Below are positions 15,425 to 23,247 of a stretch of DNA of 31,291 nt, piece by piece. The notes beneath the pieces are model-generated. The model searched no databases. It was not told the origin of the DNA and worked only from the letters and a program-made list of their open reading frames with translations. Position 1 is the first letter of the stretch; every line of letters starts with the position of its first letter. The DNA comes from SIG578 sp036311245. Lineage in GTDB: Bacteria; Bacillota; Clostridia; Oscillospirales; Ruminococcaceae. The translations under genes and the position numbers were made by a program. Location: the NCBI GenBank assembly GCA_036311245.1, contig JAXJQH010000029.1, positions 1-31,291 on the forward strand. Reading direction: 5' to 3'.

Positions 15425-16264
15425 ATGAGAGAAATAAAAGCAGATCTTATTACAGAGACAGTTAAAAGGCTTTGTATCGATGCAAACTGCCATTTGACAG
15501 AAGATTTAAAGGAGTGTATCTGCGCCTGCTCTAAAAGCGAGTCTTGGCCGCAGGCTAAGGAAATTTTAGAGCGCATTATTGAAAACTACGAGATTGCCGA
15601 CCGGAAAAATCAGCCGATTTGTCAGGACACAGGCGTTGCCTGCGTTTTCCTTAAAATCGGTCAGGATGTCCACATAAGCGGCGACCTTACCGAGGCTGTT
15701 GACGAGGGAGTTCGTCAGGGATACAGCGAGGGATATCTCAGAAAGAGCGTTGTGCGCGACCCTTTGGACCGCGTCAACACAGGTGACAACACCCCCGCTA
15801 TGCTCTACACCGAGATTGTTTCGGGCGATAAAATCGAGATAACGGTTGCTCCCAAAGGCTTTGGCAGCGAAAATATGAGCAAGATTGCAATGCTGCGCCC
15901 CTCTGACGGAATTGAGGGCGTCAAGGAGTTTGTTATAAAAACCGTTGAGGAAGCGGGCCCTAATCCCTGCCCCCCTATTGTTGTGGGAGTGGGCATCGGC
16001 GGCACCTTTGACAAGGCGGCATATCTTGCCAAAAAAGCTCTGCTGCGCCCCGTTGACAAGGCAAATGACGACCCTTTTTATGCAAAGCTTGAAGAGGAAC
16101 TGCTCGAGGGTATAAACGCACTCGGTATAGGTCCTCAGGGCTTTGGCGGAAAGACAACCGCATTGGCTGTAAACATTGAAAAGTTCCCCACACACATTGC
16201 AGGCCTTCCCGTTGCGGTTAACATCAACTGCCACGTTACAAGACACAAAACGGAGGTGCTCTAA
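15425..16264 (+). CDS. Class I fumarate hydratase-type alpha subunit (TtdA/FumA N-terminal family)
   Basis: Alpha subunit of a two-subunit, iron-sulfur hydro-lyase that interconverts fumarate and L-malate (tartrate dehydratases share the family). The 279 residues carry the three cysteines expected to hold the [4Fe-4S] cluster: C66 (NQPICQDTGVACVF), C182 (GPNPCPPIVVGVGIGGTFDK) and C269 (NINCHVTRHKTEVL). The RP(S/V)D and GFGGKTTALAV blocks are also typical. The ATG at 15425 follows AAGGAGAAG; the ATG at 15404 lies just before that ribosome site and is not used. The stop is directly followed by the ATG of the beta subunit. Fumarase is preferred over tartrate dehydratase by context-free frequency in Clostridia. 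Confidence 0.92.
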   Translation: MREIKADLITETVKRLCIDANCHLTEDLKECICACSKSESWPQAKEILERIIENYEIADRKNQPICQDTGVACVFLKIGQDVHISGDLTEAVDEGVRQGYSEGYLRKSVVRDPLDRVNTGDNTPAMLYTEIVSGDKIEITVAPKGFGSENMSKIAMLRPSDGIEGVKEFVIKTVEEAGPNPCPPIVVGVGIGGTFDKAAYLAKKALLRPVDKANDDPFYAKLEEELLEGINALGIGPQGFGGKTTALAVNIEKFPTHIAGLPVAVNINCHVTRHKTEVL

Positions 16265-16822
16265 ATGGCTATTTCGCTTAGAACGCCGCTTTCACATAAG
16301 GCGGCAAGAGAGCTTCGCGCAGGCGATAGCGTTCTGCTTTCGGGAGTTATCTACGCCGCCCGCGATGCCGCTCACAAGCGCCTTTGCGAGCTTGTGGCAG
16401 AGAGCAAAGAGCTTCCCTTGGATGTTAAGGATGCAATAATTTATTTTGTCGGACCTACCCCTGCAAAGCCGGGGCAGGCAATCGGTTCGGCAGGTCCCAC
16501 TACATCCTACAGAATGGACGCCTACAGCCCCACCCTTATAAAAGAGGGACTTACAGGAATGATTGGCAAGGGCACACGAGGACCGGAGGTTATTGGGGCG
16601 ATGCGCGAGCTCGGCGCGGTTTATTTCGGCGCTATCGGCGGCTGCGGCGCGCTTTTATCTAAGTGCATTAAAAAGGCTGAGGTTATCGCCTATGATGATT
16701 TGGGCGCCGAGGCTATCCGCAGACTTGAGGTTGAGGATTTCCCCGTTATTGTTGTTATTGATAGTTTGGGCAACAACCTTTATGAAAGCGGCAGAAAAGC
16801 CTACCTTGCAGAGAATAAGTAA
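16265..16822 (+). CDS. Class I fumarate hydratase-type beta subunit (TtdB/FumA C-terminal family)
   Basis: A 185-residue beta subunit completing the hydro-lyase with the preceding gene. Conserved blocks are GDSVLLSGVIYAARDAAHKR (about 23-42), YFVGPTPAKPGQAIGSAGPT, TSYRMDAYSPTLI, GTRGPEV and AVYFGAIGGCGALLSKCIK, ending in the family's acidic EVEDFPVIVVIDS strand. The ATG touches the alpha stop codon with no gap, and its ribosome site (GGAGGTG) is inside the alpha coding end, so the two are translationally coupled. The hairpin at 16826 ends the transcript. Confidence 0.93.
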   Translation: MAISLRTPLSHKAARELRAGDSVLLSGVIYAARDAAHKRLCELVAESKELPLDVKDAIIYFVGPTPAKPGQAIGSAGPTTSYRMDAYSPTLIKEGLTGMIGKGTRGPEVIGAMRELGAVYFGAIGGCGALLSKCIKKAEVIAYDDLGAEAIRRLEVEDFPVIVVIDSLGNNLYESGRKAYLAENK

Positions 16823-16825
16823 AGT

Positions 16826-16853
16826 AAAAAGAGAGCCGATGGCTCTCTTTTTT
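16826..16853 (+). terminator. Terminator of the fumarase-type operon
   Basis: 12-bp stem AAAAAGAGAGCC / GGCTCTCTTTTT with a GAT loop and T-run, 4 bases after the beta stop. Confidence 0.88.
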
Positions 16854-16881
16854 AATGAATAGTTAATAGGTGATAAGTAAA

Positions 16882-16910
16882 AATTCCAAGAACATAAAGT
16901 CCTTGGAATT
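16882..16910 (-). terminator. Terminator of tRNA-Pro
   Basis: AATTCCAAG (16882-16890) pairs with CTTGGAATT (16902-16910). On the minus strand it starts 2 bases after the encoded CCA and is followed by TTTTTAC. Confidence 0.8.
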
Positions 16911-16911
16911 T

Positions 16912-16987
16912 TGGTCGAGGTGACAGGTCTCGAACCTGCGGCCTGATGGTCCCAAACCACCCGCGCTACCAACTGCGCCACACCTCG
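16912..16987 (-). tRNA. tRNA-Pro (anticodon TGG)
   Basis: 76 bases including an encoded CCA (16912-16914). The acceptor stem CGAGGTG/CACCTCG, D stem GCGC/GCGC, anticodon loop TTTGGGA with anticodon TGG, and T arm with TTCGAGA are all intact. The anticodon stem has one G-U pair. Confidence 0.97.
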
Positions 16988-17032
16988 ATTTTGAGTATTG
17001 AGGGAAATATCGGCGGTAAAAACCGCTTAATC

Positions 17033-17061
17033 ATTATAATACAGGCAAGGGAGAATGTCAA
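17033..17061 (-). promoter_or_regulatory. Consensus promoter of tRNA-Pro
   Basis: Minus strand TTGACA (17056-17061), 17-base spacer, TATAAT (17033-17038): an exact sigma-A consensus, 46 bases before the mature 5' end. Confidence 0.9.
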
Positions 17062-17084
17062 GCCGTAACAAGCATTAAAAAGTT

Positions 17085-17116
17085 AAAAGTGCCTCCCCTT
17101 TGGGGGAGGCACTTTT
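17085..17116. terminator. Terminator after groEL
   Basis: 14-bp stem AAAAGTGCCTCCCC / GGGGAGGCACTTTT with a 4-base loop, 25 bases after the groEL stop; the A- and T-rich arms allow termination on either strand. Confidence 0.88.
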
Positions 17117-17141
17117 GTGTTTTTTGAAAAAAGAATATTGC

Positions 17142-18770
17142 TTAGTACATTCCCATACCGGGGTTAGCTGCGGGAGCGGGCATGGGGTTTTCCTCTTTCT
17201 TGTCAGCAACGAGGGACTCGGTGGTGAGAACCATAGAAGCGACAGAAGCAGCATTCTGAAGAGCGCTTCTTGTAACCTTGGTAGGATCGACGATTCCGCT
17301 TGCAATCATATCGCAGTAGGTCTCAGTTGCGGCGTCAAAGCCGTAACCGACCTTTCTTGAGCGGCGGATTTTGTCGATGATAACAGAGCCTTCAAGACCT
17401 GCGTTAGCGGCAATCTGGCGGATGGGCTCTTCAAGTGCGCGAAGTACAATCTTGACGCCTGTTTTGATATCGCCGTCCTTGGAAGCGACGAGCTTTTCAA
17501 CGGCGGGGATAGCATTGAGCAGTGCGGTTCCGCCGCCTGCAACGATGCCCTCTTCAACAGCGGCGCGGGTTGCAGACAGAGCGTCCTCAATGCGCAGCTT
17601 TTTCTCTTTCATCTCAATCTCGGTTGCAGCACCGACCTTGATAACAGCAACACCGCCCGCAAGCTTTGCAAGGCGCTCTTGAAGCTTCTCGCGGTCATAA
17701 TCCGAGGTGGTTGCGGCAATCTGATTTTTTATCTGACCCACGCGGCCGCGAATTGCCTCGCTGTCGCCTGCACCGTCAACAATAATGGTGTTTTCCTTCT
17801 GAACTTTAACCTGACGGGCGCGGCCGAGCATAGAAACATCAGCATCCTTAAGTTCAAAGCCGAGCTCGCTGCTTATAACCTGACCGCCGGTGAGAATGGC
17901 GATGTCCTGAAGCATCTCTTTACGTCTGTCACCAAAGCCTGGAGCCTTAACTGCAACGCAGGTAAATGTTCCGCGCAGACGGTTAACGATAAGGGTGGAG
18001 AGAGCCTCGCCCTCAACATCCTCAGCGATGATAACAAGCTTTTTGCCTGCATTAACAATCTGCTCAAGCAGGGGGAGAATATCCTGAATAACAGAAATTT
18101 TCTTGTCGGTGATAAGAATGTAAGCGTCATCAATAACAGCTTCCATCTTGTCGGTGTCGGTTACCATATAGGGAGTGATGTAACCGCGGTCAAACTGCAT
18201 ACCCTCAACGATTTCGCTGTAGGTGGTAGCGGTTTTAGACTCTTCAACGGTGATAACGCCGTCAGCCGAAACCTTATCCATAGCCTCTGCAATCAGAGCG
18301 CCGATGGCCTCGTCAGCAGCAGAAATTGTTCCGACTCTTGCGATGTCCTCAGAGCCTGAAACCTTTCTGGAATTCTCAACGATAGCATTGACAGCGGTCT
18401 CGACAGCGAGCTGCATACCCTTTTTGATGTCCATGGGGTTAGCGCCTGCCTCAACATTCTTCATTCCCTCGCGCACGAGAGCCTGAGCGAGCAGGGTTGC
18501 GGTGGTAGTACCGTCGCCTGCGGCATCGTTGGTCTTGGTGGCAACCTCTTTAATGAGCTGAGCGCCCATATTTTCAAATGCGTTTTCAAGCTCGATGTCC
18601 TTTGCGATGGTAACACCGTCATTGGTGATAAGGGGAGCGCCGAATTTTCTCTCTAAAACATCATTTCTTCCCTTGGGTCCAAGGGTGATTTTAACGGTAT
18701 CGGCAAGCTGGTCAATACCCGATTGCAGAGCCTTTCTGGCGTCTACTCCGTAAATAAGTTCTTTAGCCAT
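17142..18770 (-). CDS. groL: Chaperonin GroEL (Hsp60)
   Basis: The 542-residue ATP-driven folding chamber subunit, acting as a double heptamer with GroES. Family marks are DARKALQSGIDQLADTVKIT, LGPKGRNDVLE, the ATP-site GDGTTTATLLAQALVREG (about 86-103), GYITPYMVTD and EEGIVAGGGTAL. The C-terminus ends PAANPGMGMY rather than the longer GGM repeat, as often in Clostridia. It is 20 bp downstream of groES and shares its CIRCE-controlled promoter. Confidence 0.99.
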   Translation of the reverse strand: MAKELIYGVDARKALQSGIDQLADTVKITLGPKGRNDVLERKFGAPLITNDGVTIAKDIELENAFENMGAQLIKEVATKTNDAAGDGTTTATLLAQALVREGMKNVEAGANPMDIKKGMQLAVETAVNAIVENSRKVSGSEDIARVGTISAADEAIGALIAEAMDKVSADGVITVEESKTATTYSEIVEGMQFDRGYITPYMVTDTDKMEAVIDDAYILITDKKISVIQDILPLLEQIVNAGKKLVIIAEDVEGEALSTLIVNRLRGTFTCVAVKAPGFGDRRKEMLQDIAILTGGQVISSELGFELKDADVSMLGRARQVKVQKENTIIVDGAGDSEAIRGRVGQIKNQIAATTSDYDREKLQERLAKLAGGVAVIKVGAATEIEMKEKKLRIEDALSATRAAVEEGIVAGGGTALLNAIPAVEKLVASKDGDIKTGVKIVLRALEEPIRQIAANAGLEGSVIIDKIRRSRKVGYGFDAATETYCDMIASGIVDPTKVTRSALQNAASVASMVLTTESLVADKKEENPMPAPAANPGMGMY

Positions 18771-18790
18771 AATTTATTCCTCCAAAAAGA

Positions 18791-19075
18791 TTATTCAACA
18801 ATAGCAAGGATATCATCCTGACGGACGATTTTATACTCAACGCCGTCTACCTTGACATCGGTACCCGAATATTTTCCTGTGAGCACCTTGTCGCCGACCT
18901 TGAGGGTCATTTTAACTTCTTTTCCGTCTACGATGCCGCCGGGACCTACAGCAACAACCTCTGCAATCTGGGGCTTCTCCTGAGAAGCAGCGGTTAAGAT
19001 AATGCCGCTCTTGGTGGTCTCCTCAGCTTCTACGGTCTTGATGACAACTCTGTCCGAAAGTGGTTTAATAGTCAT
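18791..19075 (-). CDS. groS: Co-chaperonin GroES (Hsp10)
   Basis: The 94-residue lid of the GroEL chamber. MTIKPLSDRVVIKTVEAEE and the mobile loop TTKSGIILTAASQEKPQ (about 21-37) are characteristic, followed by GKEVKMTLKVGDKVLTGKYSG. The ATG at 19075 has GGAGGAA upstream. It is the first gene of the groES-groEL operon, 33 bases after the CIRCE operator. Confidence 0.99.
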   Translation of the reverse strand: MTIKPLSDRVVIKTVEAEETTKSGIILTAASQEKPQIAEVVAVGPGGIVDGKEVKMTLKVGDKVLTGKYSGTDVKVDGVEYKIVRQDDILAIVE

Positions 19076-19108
19076 CTTTATTTCCTCCTTTAATAAATTA
19101 CAAATCGG

Positions 19109-19135
19109 TTAGCACTCGCCATTTCAGAGTGCTAA
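19109..19135. promoter_or_regulatory. CIRCE operator (HrcA binding site)
   Basis: TTAGCACTC-N9-GAGTGCTAA, an exact match to the CIRCE consensus. It lies at the expected transcription start of groES-groEL, so HrcA bound here should block initiation and release it on heat shock. Confidence 0.97.
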
Positions 19136-19139
19136 AACT

Positions 19140-19167
19140 ATTGTAATACAAATACAGAAAAAATCAA
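19140..19167 (-). promoter_or_regulatory. Promoter of groES-groEL
   Basis: Minus strand TTGATT (19162-19167), 16-base spacer, TACAAT (19140-19145). The start point would fall inside the CIRCE dyad. Confidence 0.75.
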
Positions 19168-19248
19168 GGGGTTTCGGTAATATTTTTAAAAAAAGTTAAC
19201 AAATTATACCAATAAAAAAGCGTGCTGTTTCGACACAGCTTTGCCTAA

Positions 19249-19277
19249 TTGACAAGCGGGCATTATAAGAGTAAAAT
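19249..19277 (+). promoter_or_regulatory. Promoter of the VanZ-family gene
   Basis: TTGACA (19249-19254), 17-base spacer, TAAAAT (19272-19277), 24 bases before the GTG start at 19301. Confidence 0.7.
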
Positions 19278-19300
19278 AAAAAAAGAAAGGGGGCGCTATT

Positions 19301-19846
19301 GTGCAGGTGATAAGCTTTATAAAACGGCATATATTATCTATTTTATTTGCGGCTGCTGCAATTTATATTATGTACCTGATTTTTTCTTTCTCGGCTCAGA
19401 ATGGTACAGTGTCATCTTCGGCATCAAAGGGCATCTCCCATGCCATCTCTGAAATAATAGTCAAGGGTTTTTCCTCCCTTTCAGAGGCTGAAAAAGAGGC
19501 GCGTGTAGAGTCACTTGTTCCGATAGTGCGTAAAACCGCGCATTTTCTTATCTACTGCGCTCTTGCATTTTTCGCTCTGCTCTCGCCGCTTACCTTTTTT
19601 AGAGAAAACAAAAGCCGCGTGCCACGGCTCAAGATTCTAATTTCGGTCGCGCTGTTTTGCCTGTGCTACGCTGCCTCGGACGAGCTGCACCAGATGTTTG
19701 TAGACGGGCGCGACGGCAATGTTTTGGATGTGCTACTTGATTTTTGCGGCGCTCTTTGCGGACTGGCGGTATCTTACATTTCTTATCTTGTTTTCTGCAA
19801 AATTGAAGATAAATCGACAGTAAAGTGCCAAAAATACCAAAAGTAA
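19301..19846 (+). CDS. VanZ-family membrane protein
   Basis: A 181-residue integral membrane protein with about four helices (roughly 9-30, 74-95, 105-122, 150-172). The VanZ pattern is clear: IVRKTAHFLIYCALAFFALL and ASDELHQMFVDGRDGNVLDV followed by LLDFCGALCG. VanZ gives low teicoplanin resistance in enterococcal clusters, but most family members are chromosomal with unknown function; there is no van cluster here. The start is GTG at 19301 with AAAGGGGG 8 bases upstream. It is a single-gene unit with its own promoter and terminator. Confidence 0.9.
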   Translation: MQVISFIKRHILSILFAAAAIYIMYLIFSFSAQNGTVSSSASKGISHAISEIIVKGFSSLSEAEKEARVESLVPIVRKTAHFLIYCALAFFALLSPLTFFRENKSRVPRLKILISVALFCLCYAASDELHQMFVDGRDGNVLDVLLDFCGALCGLAVSYISYLVFCKIEDKSTVKCQKYQK

Positions 19847-19861
19847 AATCGCCTTTACACA

Positions 19862-19890
19862 CAAAAAACCGCTTAAACTCGCGGTTTTTG
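19862..19890 (+). terminator. Terminator of the VanZ-family gene
   Basis: AAAAACCGC (19864-19872) pairs with GCGGTTTTT (19881-19889), 8-base loop, 15 bases after the stop. Confidence 0.8.
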
Positions 19891-19958
19891 TGGAAAAGTG
19901 TGTTGAAAATGTGAAAAACCCTATGGTAAAAAATACAAAAAGTAGAAATATTATTTGA

Positions 19959-20045
19959 ACTGTAAAAACAGTCCCCTGTCATATGATATGTGCCCCCAAG
20001 GTTAGGCATTTTGAAGGTGCATATCAAAATGCGGGGGATTTTTAT
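19959..20045 (+). ncRNA. Orphan leader-like structured region with attenuator geometry
   Basis: Hairpin ACTGT-AAAA-ACAGT (19959-19972) is followed by CCCCTGTC. A strong terminator-like hairpin comes next: GCATTTTGA (20006-20014) with TCAAAATGC (20024-20032), extended across a bulge by CCCCC (19993-19997) with GGGGG (20033-20037), then ATTTTTATTT. A competing pairing exists between GATATG (19985-19990) and CATATC (20020-20025), which would break the terminator stem. No riboswitch class that I know matches. Downstream there is only a 17-codon frame. It may instead be a repeat element that reads on the other strand. Confidence 0.4.
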
Positions 20046-20100
20046 TTACGAATAAGCCAAAGTATCTGCGGTGAAACTAAAGAAAAAAGCGGAAATTAAA

Positions 20101-20154
20101 ATGGAGAAAAAAGAATTTGCAATAGGTGCCCTTGATGAAAAATTCAAAAAATAA
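20101..20154 (+). other. 17-codon open frame, possible truncated gene start
   Basis: ATG to TAA reading MEKKEFAIGALDEKFKK. It lies about 60 bases after the hairpin at 20006-20037 and has only a weak purine-rich site. It could be the stump of a deleted gene once governed by that hairpin, a leader peptide, or chance. The rest of the 384-bp gap (19847-20230) holds no other frame of note. Confidence 0.25.
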
Positions 20155-20195
20155 CACTGCGAAGCAATATAACTTGCCGTTAGGCAAATAAAACT

Positions 20196-20224
20196 GCCCA
20201 AGCTGTCATTAAGACAACTTGGGC
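20196..20224 (-). terminator. Terminator of the polysaccharide operon
   Basis: GCCCAAG (20196-20202) pairs with CTTGGGC (20218-20224), continued by TGTC/GACA across a mismatch. Read on minus it is 6 bases after the GT4 stop and followed by AGTTTTATTT. Confidence 0.82.
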
Positions 20225-20230
20225 AATGGC

Positions 20231-21352
20231 TCAGGCTTTTAAAACCTCTTCATATATTGCTCTTATTTCCTTTTCAACCACCGATACATCGTATTGCTTT
20301 ATCTTTTCAAGGTTTTCCTTGGAAATTTTAAGGCGAAGCTCGGGGCTGTTTGCAAGATTTTCAATGGCCTTAGAAAAGGCGCTGTCATCTGCCGCGGGGC
20401 AGAGATAACCGTTTTTGCCGTTTTCAATAAGGTCAACATTTCCGCGTATCTCAGATGCAACGCAGGGAAGACCGCTTGCCATGGCCTCCATCATACTTCT
20501 GGAAAGGCCTTCTCTAAAGGAAGGCATAACAAAAACATCGGCGGCGGCGTATAATTGTTTTATATCGCTTCTATAACCGAGGAATATAACTTGGTCGCTA
20601 ATTCCAAGCTGCTTAGAAAGAGCCTCAAGAGCCTCTTTTTCAGGACCTATTCCGCATAGAAAGTATTTGATTTTAGGATTGTTTAATGAGGCGATAGCAC
20701 GAATTATAGCGGCATTGTTTTTATTTTTGTTAAGGTCACCTGCCGAGATGAGAGCCACATCGGTATCATTAAGCTTCAGCTCCGCGCGCTTTTCTTCTCT
20801 TTTTTGGGAAAGCCCCTCAAAATCGCTGAGTGTAATGCCGACACCGTGAACAAAATAGACCTTGCCGCCTTCTTTAAGTCGAAACTTTTTAGCCGCCTCG
20901 AAATCCTCACTGTTTATAGTGATGATAGCATCGGTGAAGCGGGCCATAAGCTTTTCCGCCCATTTCAAAACGGTGTGGTTAAAAAGCGGAGCACCCTTGT
21001 AGAAATGAAATCCGTGAACCTGGTATATTATCTTCTTGACCTTGCACTTTTTACCTGCAAGCCTTCCGATAAGACCACCCACAGGTGTGTTGCAGTGAAT
21101 ATAATCAAATCCCTCACTTTTCATAACACCAAGCAGTTGCTTATAGGCTTTAATGTTAGCGGGATGAAAAGGGGTACGCTTGAGGTCGAGATGATGCATT
21201 GTAACGGGGTATTTTTTGGGGTCATCATTAAAACCCGAATAATTTGCCGCCATATGAAATTCATAGTTCAGCTTTTGAGCGGTCTTAATAGAAGGAATAA
21301 TAAAGTTTGTAAAAGCATTGGAGATATTACTTATAAAAAGAAGTTTCTTCAC
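20231..21352 (-). CDS. GT4-family glycosyltransferase (EpsD-like)
   Basis: A 373-residue GT-B glycosyltransferase that probably adds a sugar to a lipid-linked glycan at the cytosolic face of the membrane. The N-terminal acceptor domain starts MKKLLFISNISNAFTNFIIP and includes the conserved YIHCNTPVGGLIGRL and YQVHGFHFY. The C-terminal donor domain has ISAGDLNKNKN, FLCGIGPE and the EX7E motif in MPSFREGLSRSMMEAMASGLP followed by ASEIRGNVDLIENGKNGYL. Start is GTG at 21352, two bases after the sugar-transferase stop, with GGGAGG inside that gene's end. Domain order and N-terminus resemble Bacillus EpsD; donor and acceptor are unknown. Confidence 0.92.
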   Translation of the reverse strand: MKKLLFISNISNAFTNFIIPSIKTAQKLNYEFHMAANYSGFNDDPKKYPVTMHHLDLKRTPFHPANIKAYKQLLGVMKSEGFDYIHCNTPVGGLIGRLAGKKCKVKKIIYQVHGFHFYKGAPLFNHTVLKWAEKLMARFTDAIITINSEDFEAAKKFRLKEGGKVYFVHGVGITLSDFEGLSQKREEKRAELKLNDTDVALISAGDLNKNKNNAAIIRAIASLNNPKIKYFLCGIGPEKEALEALSKQLGISDQVIFLGYRSDIKQLYAAADVFVMPSFREGLSRSMMEAMASGLPCVASEIRGNVDLIENGKNGYLCPAADDSAFSKAIENLANSPELRLKISKENLEKIKQYDVSVVEKEIRAIYEEVLKA

Positions 21353-21354
21353 TG

Positions 21355-22014
21355 TTATTCATTACCTCCCTGCTCTGAGACAATCGCAGTTATAGTGGAA
21401 TTGGCTGTATCAATATGAGCGCCCTCGGGGTTTGTATAAACATTTTCTCTTTTTAAGACCGTTTCAACGGTTTTAAAAAGAATTTTAATATCAAGCCAGA
21501 TGGTGACATTCTGGGCATACCAAGCATCCTTAAGCCGCTTTTCGCGAACAGTAAGTCCGTTGCGGAAATATGCCTGTGTATATCCAGTTATTCCGGGGCG
21601 GACATTCATTTTAGGAATTTCGTCGGGAAGATATGTATCAAGCGCTGTGGCTCCGCTGGCGCGAGGACCGATAAGGCTCATATCACCGACCAGTACATTT
21701 AAGAGCTGAGGCAGCTCGTCTATGCTGCTTTCTCTTAGAAACCTTCCGATTTTGGTAACGCGTGGGTCGTCCTTTGCGTTGTATGTAGAGCCGTCGGCGT
21801 TTAAAATGTTTGGTGCGTTTACCTTCATAGAACGGAACTTATACATAGAAAAAATTCGGCTGTTCTTTCCAATGCGCTGCGCCTTATAGAAAACAGGACC
21901 GCCGTCATCTATCTTTATAAGCAGAGCAACAACCAAGTATAAAAGCAGAAAAAACGGAAGCAAAACAAGACAAACGACTATGTCAAACGCTCTCTTTGTA
22001 AATTTAAAAAACAC
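21355..22014 (-). CDS. Initiating sugar-phosphate transferase (bacterial sugar transferase family)
   Basis: A 219-residue monotopic phosphoglycosyl transferase that would place the first sugar-phosphate on undecaprenyl phosphate to begin a surface glycan. It has one N-terminal membrane segment (IVVCLVLLPFFLLLYLVVAL, about 11-30), then the family blocks GPVFYKAQRIGKN, FSMYKFRSM, DDPRVTKIGRFLRESSIDEL and PQLLNVLVGDMSLIGPRA, and RPGITGYTQ. The DE pair in SSIDELPQ fits the catalytic dyad. The start is GTG at 22014 with an AGGGTGG site. It lies 18 bp after the ATP-grasp gene and two bases before the GT4 gene. Short type without the N-terminal WbaP/WcaJ membrane module. Confidence 0.94.
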   Translation of the reverse strand: MFFKFTKRAFDIVVCLVLLPFFLLLYLVVALLIKIDDGGPVFYKAQRIGKNSRIFSMYKFRSMKVNAPNILNADGSTYNAKDDPRVTKIGRFLRESSIDELPQLLNVLVGDMSLIGPRASGATALDTYLPDEIPKMNVRPGITGYTQAYFRNGLTVREKRLKDAWYAQNVTIWLDIKILFKTVETVLKRENVYTNPEGAHIDTANSTITAIVSEQGGNE

Positions 22015-22032
22015 AAAAATACCACCCTACAA

Positions 22033-23223
22033 TTATTTTCGAGTTATGCCGAGATTTACCGCTGAAAGTGCCTTTTCTGCCTTTTCTTTAGCGGCGGCAA
22101 CCGTTTGCGCGGTTGCAACTATGTAGCCGCAGCCATCAAGGTTTGTGCGATATGGGGTTATAGTATCACCGACATTTAGGTGGTGATATATTTTAACATC
22201 ATATTCCTTTTCAATATCTTCAAAGCTTGGAAGAGCAGCCACCTCCCCGGGGGAAAGGGCTAAAAGCCTTGTTGCAACGGGCAGCGCATCTTTTGCACTC
22301 AAATCAGCACTATCACCTACCGCAGCACGGATAAGATTTCCAAGGTAATCAATTCCAGTGCCAAGAGGGATAATGTGTGAGCCAATGAGATTTCCGCCCA
22401 TTCGAGCGCCGATGTCAACAATGCTAACCTTGCCATCTTCAGTTGCAATTATATCCATATTAACTGCGCCGAAATTTATCCCAAGCGCCTTTATGGCGCT
22501 TTTAACGCAGGATTTGATTTTCTCTTCAGTCTCTTTAGGCAGAGAAGAGGGAACTGCGTGCCCAAGCTCTGCATAATAGGGTGGCTGAGTCATATCCTTT
22601 TGCATAACTGCAAGAACAGTAGGCATACCATCAATAACTATACTTTCCGCGCCGTATTCTTTTCCAAATATAAAGGATTCAATTTCGGCTCTGCCTGTTA
22701 TAGAGGCGGCGATTGCGTTTTTTGCGGCAGAGAAAAGCTCCTCGGCAGTGTCAACCCTTGCGGCGCCGCGGCTTCCCGAACCGTCGCAGGGCTTTACCAT
22801 AACGGGATAGACAAGCTTTTGCTTTAGCTTTTTTAAATCTGTGCTGCTGTCAACCTCAAAAGCCTGCTCACTATCGTTTATGCGGTTTTGAAATAGGCAT
22901 TTTCTTACTCTATATTTGTTTTTAATCAGAGCCGCCGTTTCGGTAGATATTCCCCTAAGACCGAGATTTTCTGCAACAAAGGCGGCAGAAATAACGCCGT
23001 AATCGGTAGCGGCGGTCATAACGCCGTCTATACCTTTTTCTTTTGCGTAGCAAAGGCAGGCCTCTTTATCAACTATGTTAATATGAGCAAACTCGTCGGC
23101 AAATTCCTTTCCGACAGCATAGGGGTTTCCGTCTATCGCAAGGACATAGTAGCCCATTTCTTTTGCCTTTTTTATAACAAATGTCTGGAGAAAGCCTGCG
23201 CCGATAATTAGTAGCTTTTTCAT
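22033..23223 (-). CDS. ATP-grasp ligase of the carbamoyl-phosphate synthase/biotin-carboxylase-like type
   Basis: A 396-residue soluble ligase that would activate a carboxylate with ATP and join it to an amine or similar nucleophile. N-terminal Rossmann-like pre-ATP-grasp domain KKLLIIGAGFLQTFVIKKA with AIDGNPYAVG; ATP-grasp core with KNKYRVRKCL, YPVMVKPCDGSGSRGA (nucleotide lid) and the metal-site block NMDIIATEDGKVSIVDIG / ARMGGNLIG; C-terminal cap. ATP-grasp proteins of this shape occur in polysaccharide and natural-product clusters, attaching amino or organic acids. The position between GNAT and sugar-transferase genes in one operon suggests it modifies a sugar precursor, but the substrate is not known. 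Confidence 0.9.
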   Translation of the reverse strand: MKKLLIIGAGFLQTFVIKKAKEMGYYVLAIDGNPYAVGKEFADEFAHINIVDKEACLCYAKEKGIDGVMTAATDYGVISAAFVAENLGLRGISTETAALIKNKYRVRKCLFQNRINDSEQAFEVDSSTDLKKLKQKLVYPVMVKPCDGSGSRGAARVDTAEELFSAAKNAIAASITGRAEIESFIFGKEYGAESIVIDGMPTVLAVMQKDMTQPPYYAELGHAVPSSLPKETEEKIKSCVKSAIKALGINFGAVNMDIIATEDGKVSIVDIGARMGGNLIGSHIIPLGTGIDYLGNLIRAAVGDSADLSAKDALPVATRLLALSPGEVAALPSFEDIEKEYDVKIYHHLNVGDTITPYRTNLDGCGYIVATAQTVAAAKEKAEKALSAVNLGITRK

Positions 23224-23247
23224 AAAGTTACGATCCTCATAAAATAG

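Noticed and set aside
15566..16246. Long open frame antisense to the fumarase alpha subunit
   Set aside because: Cys-rich, low-likelihood protein opposite a clearly conserved gene, no ribosome site; a shadow of codon bias. The same applies to long antisense frames over dacF, the Ldh2 gene, groEL and typA.
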